Origin: Ampelocalamus luodianensis
Taxonomy: Eukaryota; Streptophyta; Magnoliopsida; Poales; Poaceae
Direction of reading: 5' to 3'
NCBI GenBank assembly: GCA_036346255.1
Contig: CM070640.1
Span: 36,885,238-36,949,237, forward strand
Length of the DNA: 64,000 nucleotides
The notes under the pieces: generated by a model
Database searches by the model: none
What the model was told of the DNA's origin: nothing
Seen by the model: only the letters and a program-made list of their open reading frames with translations
Part shown: one piece after another, positions 37,771-50,300 of the stretch
Position numbering within the stretch: position 1 is the first letter of the stretch
Layout of the letters: each line of letters starts with the position of its first letter
Position numbers and translations under genes: made by a program

Positions 37771-38308
37771 TGTAACAGTCTTTCTTACGTTTTTGCGTTG
37801 TGTCATAAAAGAGTGTTTACACAACAAACACAACACACAAGGCATGCCCATGAATCAACACACTCATCAGGCAAAGATGCTGAGGCTATAATTAAAACAG
37901 CAGGCAATTTGCCAATAAACATGTTGGTTTCTGTGATAAGATCAGTAATCATTTGATAAACGAGATGACCTATTACACATCCATTGATTTGTTTTACATC
38001 ATCAAGCACTTGAAGCTACCATCAGAAATTATGGTGTTGTCCATCAGAAATTATGGTGTTGTCTAGTGTCTACTAGTGTAAACTGTGTATAGCAATCTGG
38101 CATGCAGATTCTGAACCAGACAACAACGCCACTTCCTTGAATGGGAACATCATCCTCTCTCTAATGAGTATCCACAGGCAGCATAAGCAAAATAATATGT
38201 CAAGAAACAAGTCGGTGACCTTCATTGCCATTGCATACTATGCTCCAACCTATCAACTGAAACATTCACATTCCAACAAACTGCTTCATTAGCCTTAAAT
38301 TGGGACCA
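37771..38308. other. Intergenic region downstream of the RPA43-like gene
   Basis: This holds the likely 3' UTR of the minus-strand RPA43-like gene. A 22-bp tandem duplication (ATCAGAAATTATGGTGTTGTC, twice, about 38019-38062) is visible. There is nothing else. Confidence 0.5.
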
Positions 38309-41300
38309 TCATTCCTCAACACTCCTCTTTCGGGACTTGTGTGGCCGTTCAGAATTCATCACACTATCTTCATTGTTGAGTGTTTTGTGATCTTGTTCGT
38401 TCTGCTTAATTTTAATGTTGATATCCTTTGACCTCTTTTTACCACTAGAAGATTTGAGCAGACCACGTATTATTGCGTAAGCTTGGAAAAGTTGAATGAA
38501 TTAAAAGATCAGTTAGTAACATGGAGAAAGTGTTAGCATATCCAGACCTGTTGATTTCTGATGCATATTCAGCATCATGTACTGATAACCAAAGCATGGA
38601 TCCAGTGTGAGGTGGGATTAAAGATCCAGTTATGTGACAGTTCATTTCTGTATCCACCCTATGATTGAACATCAGAAGAAGAAACATAATCAATTTAACT
38701 CAGAATGCAGAGCATCATATTAACTACTTCCACTCCAGCAATTATTGTGTGGTTCTCATGTATACATGCAGGTGTATGAAATTTTTACTGTTTTGGCCGC
38801 GTAGCATAATTTATTTTCGAAAGTAGCTCCATTCGGAAGTAATTAGCGGAATTAGCTCAGAACAGAGATGTGCCGCGCTAACGGGCGCGGAGGCGATACC
38901 CCGCACGGAGCGCGGGAGAGACTGCCCCGATACGAGCGCGTTCATCGCCTCCCCGCCCGCCAACCCCGCGGCGCCACCTCCGCCCGCCCCGCCCGCCACC
39001 TCACCTCTCCTCTCCTCTCCGGCCGCACGCCCATGCGCCCACCTCCCCATGCCGCACGGCCCCGCGCAGCGGCCTCCCCCATGCCGCACGCCCCCATGCG
39101 GCTGCCCTCCCATGCAAAGACGCCCATGCGGCGGGCCTCCCCATGCCGCACGCCCCATGCGGCGGGCCCCATGCCGCACGCCGCATGAAAAAAGTTAAAT
39201 TGTTTGTTGGTTTAAAAAAATGTTAGTTAGGGTTACCGCATGAAAAAAATTAAATTGTTAGTTAGGTTAAAAAAATGTTAGTTAGGTTTTAGCGATCATG
39301 ATGAGAAAAAAAGTTAGTAAAAGTTAGGGATTAATTAGGTTAGTTTGAGGTTAGTTAATTAGGTTAGGATTAGGGTTGCAAGAAATTTTAAAATGTAACA
39401 AACGATTTTAAAAATTACGATTTGCTTAGCCTCTTGACATCGTAGTTGGTCGTCTAAATTTTTCATAATTTTATACATTCGTAATCGCACTGGGATGGAT
39501 TCGTTAGCGTATGCGATAAGAACACATTCACCGATCCTCGCTCACTAACTTTTGATTGCAAACACGCGGCAGAGGTCGCCGGGCGGCGCGCAATTGCACC
39601 AAAGTTTTTGGTTTTTGACCGCTTTTGTTTTTTTTTCTCGTTTTTCGTTATTTGTGTTTTGTTTTAACCCACCTTACGCCACGCCGTGTCGCGATCGATC
39701 TTGTCGATGTCATTATTGTCGTATTTTTCTCCGCTTATAAACCCGCAGCGTGTTCTGAATCGATCATAAGCCGCAGCGCATTCCGATCTTGTCGATCTGA
39801 TCTCATTCGCTGTCGTATTTTTCTCCATTTATAAAACCGCAACGCTGCTCGAATCGATCATAAGTCGCAGCGCATTCTAATTAGCAACTGATTAGCAACC
39901 GCTTAGCATTCGCTTTGGTAATTACGTAATTAATATTTGCTTATTGAAATTTATAGCGTTTAGATTTTGCTAACTACTTACTCAGATTTGCAAAGAATGG
40001 CACGTGCTCTACCACCCCTACTGAGGAGGCATGGGGCGCCAAAGATCGCTGCCATGCTTGGATCGGTGGCGATGGACCACCAACTCGTGACACGGGGCCG
40101 AGGAGACGTGGCCGTTGGATCTAACGGTTTGTTCCGAGGCCGTCAACTGGGTCGATTGCGTCGCCGCATGCCAACACGGGCGTAACCTCCCGATTGATGC
40201 TTGCCTTCTTTCCGCCTTGGTTGATCGTTGGCGTCGGAGACCCACACGCCCACTTCCGTGGGAGATGACCGTGACTCGCAAGACGCCGCTTCATAACCGG
40301 CCGCCGGTGCGAGGCCGTCGCTTGTTCCCCGCCGAGGTCCGTGGACCGAAGGCGCGTCTCCATCATCGCCGCATCCTATCCACGACAAGTATAAGGGCAT
40401 CCCGCACGCTTGGTCGCGAAATTTCATGCATTGCCCGATAACGCACCGGAGGAGGTGGTTGGATGCCACCTAATTGCATATTTGTTATTTTTATTCAAAG
40501 GTGGGTCATGTTCCCTAGCACGCAGGGGGACTTGGTGTACCCGAGTTATATTCACCTTGCGGAGTCCATCGTGGGCGCCGACGATGAGGATGTGCCGCAA
40601 GATACTTGGGGTTCACCAGATCGCAGTGCTACATATCATGACTTTGTCGACGCCGCAGCTGTCGCGACGGAACAGAGCCCGTGCTCTCGGGTTGCCACAC
40701 GCTATTACAAACGTGGTCGTGGAGCACTTTGTCGAGGACGGCCGCATTTCCGCCTCTCAGCCCACCTTACCCGCACACACAACATTTCTATGGTTGGGCG
40801 GGCGAGAGGATCCGTGGAAGGCCCGACCATGGGATCCCGATGGATCGTGGCGCTTGGGGTGGGCTAGGGCGAGCGCGTCGCGATACCCGAATTCCACAAC
40901 GAATTCGAGGCCCCGCACGAGGACGACGTAATATGGGCTCCTTGGGCTGATGTCTTCGTGCGAGCCACGGCGCCGACGGCCCGAGCTTGCTATGCCACCG
41001 GGATGAGGCGTCTTCGAGGACAACTTCTCATCCGTGTTCTCCCATATGGTTGAGCCCTACAACCTCAACGGGTGATGAGGCGCCTGATCGCACCAGAGAC
41101 TCCCCTGCTCTAGGGCGACCGCTCGAGGCGTAGTCACTTGTAAGTGTAATGTATTGCTTAATAATATTGTAGGTCGCTTACTCATGTGTTATTACCCTAC
41201 CATAATTTGTTGATTTTGTTTGACTTTCGTGCAAACGAAGAAGGGCCGCAAGAGCGACGATCGCTTCGCACGCAGCAGCTGGGTAGATGCGTGGCAAACG

Positions 41301-44300
41301 CCACCGATTCCGCTTTGCGGAGGCACGCCATATGATGAAGGGCGTCGACACCCACTTGGAGTGGTACGTGCGGCACACGCGACGAGGTTGACAGCGCCCC
41401 ACCGCCCGCCCCGAAGATCCTAGCCACGCGAACGCTGGGCTTGGGGCCGACCCGCACCGCGTCGACGCCGCGATTTACTCTCGATGCGCTGAGCACGTGT
41501 ACAAGAACCACCCTCGGACTTAGGATTAACTAACACAATTTTGTTTGTTCGTAGCAGTGGACCGCTTGCGAGTGTTGTGGAGCGTGGCGCGGGAACTCGA
41601 GCGGGTAGTAACAACACGCGAGAACACCTTGTTACGGTGATTAAGACGATTGTTGATGATGTTAAGCGGGTCGCTCGCAACATGAGTCGTAAGGCCCAAC
41701 GATGTCGACTGAGGCATCGGACGGGCGTCGCCACGCACCTCACCCTCCATCTTCCCGTCCGAGCGAAGTCGACCCGCCGCGCCGCAGAAGACGGCGCGCG
41801 GATCGTCCGCGCAGCCCGACGCAGGACTCTACGCGATGCCGTCGTCCGCACGGAGGGCCGTCTGACGAGGCCGCCGTCGTCGCGGAGGACCCTACGCCGA
41901 CGCCGTCTTCGCGGAGGACCTTACGCAGATGCCGCCGCCGTCGCGGAGGCGGAAGAGGACATCCTGCATAAAGACGAACGCAACCCGCACCGCGGATGTC
42001 ATCCCGCATTCTCCTCGCGATCCGACATTCTCGGACACTTTCCGATAAAGCGACTGGCGCCATGGTGCGGTCGGGCTACACACCGTACCCTATGCACCTC
42101 ACCCGCAGGTGGCGCACTCGCGCGACCCAAATCGCCTCTCAAGGTGAGCCGAGTTGGTGGCCTCCACGATCATACTACGGATCCTAATGCTTGGCTCACC
42201 GACTTGTTGTCAACGCCACCCGCATGTGACGCCCCGTACGCGATGACACGGGTCCGAGGAGGCCCGACACGACTGCGACAGAACCCACGGTCACCCGATA
42301 GGCTCACGCTCCCACGAGAGCGGTCGTCGAGAGACCTATGGGCGGAACACGACGCGGAAGGACGTTACAGGTCCTATGCCCAGTGCGATGGCGATGGCGT
42401 GAGGAGTAGTACCAAAAGAAGTGTATTATATGTTGTAACTTGTACTTCGCTTATGTATTTGAAATCCAAGCCGATTGTGGTACATGAGATTGTTTTCTTA
42501 AGAATTTTTATTCGCTCGAAATTTTATCGGATTTGGTGTAAGTGTATTGTTTGTACCAATCAATGAACGTAGAAATTCCCCACGTAAAAATAAGAACACG
42601 CTTGAGTATTGTTTGTACTAATCAATGCAACGCTACATGTGCAATACATGAAACAATACATGGCATGTGTGGAACTCTAGCTAGTCCCACCACTAATCCT
42701 AACATGCCTTAGAGAATTTAACTTGCCGGGTGTATTACATTGTTCTACCGGAGTGCAGCGTGGTTGTTTTCCCTTCTGTCGCTACCAAGATGGTTCTACC
42801 GCATCCTTCTTTTCTTGTGAGTCGCCTCCCGACTTTGAGCTCCCGCTCTTGACGCTGATGGTCGCTTCACGCAGCTTAATCGCCCTCCTCCTAGCAAGCT
42901 CATCCTCCTTACCATTTAGACGGATGTGGTCCACGCCGACGCCGCTCTTGCTCCTCCCTCGATTTTTCGACCATCTCGCGCTCCTGAGTCATCTTCACAA
43001 AGTATTGGCCTTTGTTTTCCAACGCCTGTGGGATCTTTCTTGGCCATGCTGGGAACTCCTGATCCACCCATTCGATCCACTTGCAAGGCTACGTGTATAG
43101 TGGCATATGTCATGGATCAAAGTTGAGAAAAGATAACGAAACCAAGGATTTAGTTGTCGTTCTTACCACGGTCGTTGTCCGATCCGCACGTGAAGTACCT
43201 ACAACCGTAGTGTTGGTCCGATCGAACCACACGGACAGATTGTCCTAAACCCGCAATGGCACTTCGCCGCTCATGCCACTCGGGGAGTTGAGTTGGGTCG
43301 GTCCTCCAGGACGACATTGTTTGGAAGTTGAATTAGGATGGGAGGTGAACGAGATGTGCTGTGGTGAACCCATAGGAGGCCTTTATATAGCCGGTTTACG
43401 TAGATGCGATGGACGTAGTCTACGCTGGGGACGACATGAGAATCTTTTCAGAATCAAGAGGACCAATAAATGTTCGTACAATATCATTTATTGCTTCAGA
43501 GCATAGTACGACCTACACGCATGCATGCGCATGCAACAAGCGCGGACTCATTTTCTTCTTATTTTCTTACATTTCAAACACAGACCCATATTTAGGTGGC
43601 GCGACGAAGAAGGTCTACTCGCGCGGTTCGAATGAATGCCCATGAGTCTTGCATAGCTCGCACCTTATTGCTCTTGGCCGATCTCCACGCTGGCTCGCGT
43701 CCATGTCGTTGCGGATGCGCCTTGATCGACGCCTCCCACGGCCGGATGCCGCAGATGCTTCATTCGGTGACCACTTCATCGCGCCCGCCATATGTCCTCG
43801 TAGTGGCCTTCCACGCCGTCTTTGTTGAACTCCCGCTCCAAGTATCATACAGTGTCGATGTCGTAGTACTCCGACGATACATGCTACAAGATTGATGAAA
43901 TACGGCACATGCGGCATATACGTGGGAGCAAGGCTTGTGGAGGAGTTGAGGCTTGTTGCGGAGCAACCGCCACATCGCCTATGGTGCAAACATGCTTCCG
44001 GTCACCTCTGTGTGGCCACGAACGTATTTGTCCGCGCAGCGGACCTCGAACTTCCTCCTCACGCCATCCATTGTGATAGCCACATGGGATCGAGCCTTGG
44101 TAATCTTCCCGCCCATGTAGGCAAGGGTAACCTCCGAGCATCGCTTCCTTCGCCCAAATGTCGCTGGCCATCATTGCCCGATTGACGGCGTAACCGATCG
44201 GCGATTCCATGTCTCCTCGATACAATGGTGATGGGCGTGGCACGAACCCTTTCAACACACCGCTGTAGACCTCGGACATGTTGGTTGTCATGATGCCGCA

Positions 44301-47300
44301 TCGAGCACCATGGGTGTCGTGAAGAAGGACCATTTCTCATAGTCGGGTGCATGCACGCTTATCCACTCGGCGAACTCGCTGCGGTGCGGCCGGGCGTAAC
44401 CTTCCGCTGCACGCTTGGTTTCGACCTCAAGCTCCCGCCGACGGCATCGAACTTGCGCTCGTTCTGCAGCGAGCTTCTTGAACTTCTTCATGAGGTCTTT
44501 GCTTCAAAGCGGCGTGTGGAAGTTTGCGCCACATGCCGCATGCACCAACGCAGCGCATGTCGCTCCATTGGTACGGCGGGCTTGTACCGCTTCGCATTGT
44601 GCGCAGCTACGACAACAACCCATAATGATCGGTTATGAGGCACACATTCGGTCGGTCCCTTACAACATGTTGCTTTATGTTTAGTAGGAACCACAACCAA
44701 CTGCGGTGTTCTCATTCTCCACAATTGCAAAGGCAATCGGAGCAATCGTCGTTCGCATCACCGCAATAGCGGTGAGAATGGTGCCCTTGTACTTCCCGCA
44801 AGGAAAGTACCGCCCATAGTTAGGACGGGGCGGCAGCCGGGAGAAGCCATGGACCGCCGCCAAATGCCCGTAAGACTCGATCAAGGATTAGCGAATGTGG
44901 GTTGTTCGATGGGTCGAACTGTCTACCCTATTGACGCATGTCCCGGATTAGCATCCGCAACTGCTTGAGCATTCTTGGGACTAGGTCGTGCGCCTCCTTG
45001 TAGGTACCATACAACCTTCGAGGACCTTACGCCGCCCGCCATACCTTCATGTAGCTAACGCCATAGCCTATTGTATTTGCTACGTTAGCCACGAGGACCT
45101 TCGCAAACGGTCAAATCGGCGACAACTACATGGCTTATGATGCTTGCGATGTACGCGGAGGTTACGTTTTATGCATTTGCAATGGCTCTTGAAGCTCACA
45201 TGTGTGATCTGTCAGGACTGTGATGCGGAAGGCTGTTCCCGCCTCAGGGAATCTCTGCGCACGGACTTTGCCAGGGCAAGAGCTAACCACGCACTTAACT
45301 ACGTAAGTGTCAGGATTAGACCTGCAGAAAGATAATGGAAGGCAGATAATAGTTAGTCGATCGATCGTATATAGTTAAAGGTACAACAAATAACGTATAA
45401 ACACACCAGAAACTCGGTAAGTCCGATGTGTCTTCACCGCGAAAGTCACGATAGCTTGCCCGGCGCGCCTTGTGTGGGAAATGTTGCCCCACGCGTGGTG
45501 TCCGCATCGAAGGCCCACGAAGACTCGTGCTCTTGGGCAAGAACAAGGGAAGAGGCCGCTTGACAATCCAACAGACTTGGAACGTAGTCGGTGTCGGCCG
45601 AAACAATGCCACCGACGATACCTCCCTCATCGTCGGCTTCCTCCTCGCTGGATTGCGAGTTAAAGTTCGCCTCATCTTCTGGCGGTGCGTCTCTGATGAG
45701 CCCTCGATATGGCATCGACAATCTCGTGAAAATCAACACGCACGCGTCCCATTTGTCCACACCCTCATTCGGTTGAAACTACGAATCTCCACGATGTGGA
45801 GCATACTCCCTAACGACATCCGGGGCTCGGAGAGCTCACTGCCGTCAACAAACCAAAGAGGGGAGAAGAGCGTCGCCGCCTCCCGAACCGCGCCCACTGC
45901 GGATTGAGTAGGATAAACAAAATGTACATACACCATGGGTCGCCCATACATTGGAGCGTGAGGATTGCTAACGATGCGCATGTATCGCGCCCACATGGCA
46001 CCGCTAGTCACCTTCGTAAGGCCCCACGATATATGGCGTGTGGTGGGACCGTGGTGGCGTGGACCGCCTCTATTACTATCTTGTTCCTAGCGACGTGCGT
46101 GTCGAGCAGCTGCCGAATGCACCGTCGTGATCGAGCAAATCGACGTGTGCCAAAGTTGGGAACGTTGACGGCGCGCGCGCACCGACAAATCAACTCCGCT
46201 CGACTCGCGCGAACGCTTTAGTGGAACACGTAGTGTCTCCATTTCACGAAAACAAAACAATATTTAAGCCTAAACACACCATTAAAGTAATACGATTGTT
46301 GATCAAATTAACTTACCGCTACGCCGACTTCTGAGATGGTAAGTTCAGAGCGGAGGCACCTCGAAAAGAGGAGACTTTCCCGAGGAACGATCGACCGAGT
46401 GTGCGGTCGAGCCTTTAAATAGCCGCGCCATGGGCGTGTCCCTACCACGCCGCGCGAGTGGGGCGAGTCCCTACCGCTTCGCGAGAGGCGTGTCCTCCCT
46501 ACCGCGTTCGCTGAGGGGTGTCCCACGCGTTCGCCAGAGCGGCGTGTCCCTACGCGTTCGCGGGGGCGAGTCCTCCCTACCGCTGGCGCCGCGTGGGCAG
46601 TCCTCGAGTCCCTCGCGCGCGCCGCGGCAGGCAGTCCTCTCCCTACCGCGCCCGCTAGCGAGGCGAGTCCCAGTCCCTCCTCGCCGCGCCCGTCAGAGGG
46701 GGCAGGTCCCTACCGCGTTCGCTAGAGGGGGCAGGTCCATCCCTACCGCGTCCCGCGAGGGCGAGTCCTACCAAGCGCCCCGCTGGAGGGGCAGTCCCAC
46801 CGCGTCGCCGCCGTAGGGGCAGTCCTCACTGCTCGCGCGAGGAGAGTCCTGTGTCCCTCCCTACCGCGCCCGCTCGGGAGGCGAGTCCCCACCGCGGCCC
46901 GCTTGAGGGGGTCCGTCCGCATCGCGTGAGGTCCGTCGCTGCCGCGCGAGGGGCAGTCCTCCCTACCGCGTCCGCGAGAGGCAGTCCCTCGAGTCCCTAC
47001 TGCACGCTGGCGCGAGTCCTCCCTGCCGCACACACATGGGCTGTATAAAGATATGCACGATACTAACAATGGAAGCTACTCCAACTGGATTCATACAAAA
47101 ATGATCTATAGGAAAAAAGATATGCATTTTATAAGTTTGCTACATTTCCTGAGAAACAGTGTTAAGTTCACTTCTTTACTAATTTTGAAATTGGTTTTGT
47201 AGGGTTCATCATGGCCAACAATTATTTATCTATTTAACTTCAAGTTATAAGGAAGCAAACAAAATTGGAATCATGTAATTTGGAGCTAACATGACAAACA

Positions 47301-50300
47301 TATGAAAATGAGAAGACCCTAACATATTTCTGTTTTCGGGACAACACCTTCTGAGATTTTCTAACTCTCATCCAATTGTAGTAGCTTTTCTTGCTTAACA
47401 TCTAAGAAAAGTTTAAAATTGTACACATTTTATTACATTTCAAACATGAACCTAATGTTATGATACATTTGAAATGTATATCTTAATTAAAATTATTTGA
47501 ATTTATTATGCTTAGGTAAGCACGACTCTCCAAATGTGGACATGACTACTCTGCAAAGCACGATGTGACAACACTCATACGCGCTTTTGGATCGACATGA
47601 TAACACTCTACCTCCTCGACTTTTACGTGCAGAAAGACATGACTCGCAAACGCTGACATGACTACTTTACGCAGTTTGACGTGACAACACTCTACCTTGT
47701 CGACTTTCCATATCGACATGACATGACAAGACAAGACTGCATAAAAAAATCATTCCATTCCAACTAGGTTGCTTATAAAAGGGGTGGAGGATACCGGGAG
47801 AGAACAATACACAACAAAACCCAACACTACAAAGACAACTTCCTTGACCACGCCGAGATGGACAAGAGGCGGAAGAAGCAATGGGACAAGATGACGAAGC
47901 AATGGGGCGAGATCGTGCCGCAAGGGTCACTGGGAGATGGAAGATGAAGCAAGGGCTATCGCGGCCGGTCCGGCAAGAGATCGACGCCAGATCGCAGCTC
48001 TCCACAATGAGGCTAAGGCCAAAGAGGCCCGTAGAGCAAAGAACGGCACGAACCTCCAACCGAAGCGTCGCGCAAAGACCGCGTGAGGGAGACGCCGCCT
48101 CTGTGCGCGAGGACCGTGCAAGTTCTTCAAGTCCAAGCATCCGCTAAGCCTAGGCATGCGTTCTCGGGTTGTACAAACTACTCCTCCGACTATCCCGATC
48201 GCCGCTTCGACACGAGAAGTTATCGTGGCAGAAGATCCTCGCATACAGATGTTTAGTAACTTTCCTCTTTGAAAGTGCGCACTAACAACCTCTCCCGTCT
48301 ACTCGTAGTCCCGGATGCACTATGTGACTACCGCAAGTGGATCGACAGGAGATCCACCCGCATGACCGGTGGACTCTCGACTTCTACGAGTGGAATGACA
48401 AAAGATCACACGAGATCCGGAGGAGGAGCGCGCAACGACGAGCTAAGCGAGCGATACGCCGGAGACGAAAGCTCATCTCGAGGCATGCAATCGCAGGAAC
48501 GCGAGGCTCGCGAGGCGGGCGCGACAAAAAGAGGGAACTTGCGGCCAAGGCCAAAGAGGCTCGCGAGAGTCCAACAACGAGCGGGCAAGAAGGGAAAATG
48601 GCCCCGCTCCACGCAGAGGTCCGCCATTCCGCACTAGTCGCCATCGAATGTCGAATTTATTTCAATTCCAAAAGGCGCATATGTATCGTAGGAGTCGGTC
48701 GGTTTGTTGCATCGTGCATGATGTTGTTTGTTATGCACGTAACCAAACCCTTTGCGCTGCAAGCCCAAGCTTTATTATAAAGTCTACTTTAATTCGCAAC
48801 TCGCATTAACAACATGATCCCAACTTCAAAGCGAGTTATGCAATGTCACGCCGTACCAAATGGCGTGACAAATGTCTAATATGCTTGAAAATCGATATGC
48901 TTATCAATCATCATTTCAAATTACTACAAAAATAAAGAAGCAAACAAAACTATCACGGAGGTTGCACAAAAGTTTCAAATTTTCCTATATTTTACAAAGG
49001 CAAGTACACACGTAGGAACCAAAATATGTGTACAAATATAGTAAAACAAAATCGCATAACACGCGATACTATATGGCTCACTCGTCGAGCCACTACTCTC
49101 CTCCTCGCCGCGTTGCGTCGCGCGCGCCTTGTTTTGCGCCGAGCATGACCCGTCGAATACGCCCACCGTCCGAGAACGCGTGTCGGTTCGGAGGGTATGG
49201 AGATCGTTGAGGCGGAGGTGGACCGAGGGTCGACTCGGAGAAGAGCCCGGTAGGCGTACATGTCGCCGTGATCACCGGGAGAAGTCCGAGGAATTCATCC
49301 ACGCGGAGGCATCCAACTCGGTTCGCGGAGGAGCTCGGCCGACGTCGACGGGCACCGAACCCGAGGAGCTCGCTGCGACGTCGGTGGGCACCGAACCCGG
49401 AGGAGCTCGCTCGGGGCGACGGTGGAGCACCGAACCCGAGGAACTCGCCGAGTACGCTAGAAACCACGCCGCCACCGATCGTCCCTAGTGTTGTGTCTTG
49501 CTCCTCGCACGAGCCGAGGCCCGTATCCTCATCATCGGGCGACGTGGTGCGCCGCCACTTACGGGAATCAAGGTCGCAAGACGGAACGATGTTAGTCTGA
49601 GTAAACACTCGACGTAAACTAAGAACCCCGTACCTCCGGATGTGCGGTCAGGCAGATGACCGACGGGGAGCGCCAGTTGGATGCATGCTTCCATACCCGG
49701 AAACGCTATGACGTCTGCCGGACTCCCTAGGTCGTGGTGACCCAGCGGGTGAGCACGGCCCCCCCAGTTGATGGGCGTCGTCCCTCGAACGACCGCGCTC
49801 AAGTTCTTTACAATTTTCTTCATCTCCGCCGAGATGTGCTTCAAAACTTTTATACCCTGGGGTTCTATCTGAAATTTCTTGAGCGTCGTCCGTATGCGCT
49901 CGACGCCAGGCGCTTCTAATCGCAGTGACATACGTAACATGTTCATTAATGAAAGGTACGACTCAATGAAACTTCGAACCAGAGGTGGTAGGTGTCGTAC
50001 CGCTTCGTCAAGTCGGGAAGCGCTGTGACGATCGTACGTGCGGCGGAGGCTCTCGTGGTCTTTGCGTCGGCGTGTCACCTCCTGCGCTCGGAGGAGAAAT
50101 GGTCGATCTTGCGCGCTGCGTTCGTGGCACGTACCACTCCATGTACGCACGTGCGACTCACGGCCGTCTGGACGCCACCACCCAGAACATCCACATGGGC
50201 CGCTCATCCATGCCGAAATCCATGGCTACTGCCGCAATGCATGGCGATCCTAATCGCCCGCCCCACCTTGTTTGCCTGCATTCAAGAGATTAATGTTAGA

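Noticed and set aside
38868..39188. Overlapping frames of 106-122 codons at the MULE left end
   Set aside because: They translate the GC-rich terminal inverted repeat and its subterminal array.
46430..47048. Arginine/serine/proline-rich ORFs (128 and 108 codons)
   Set aside because: They are translations of the minisatellite in both strands.
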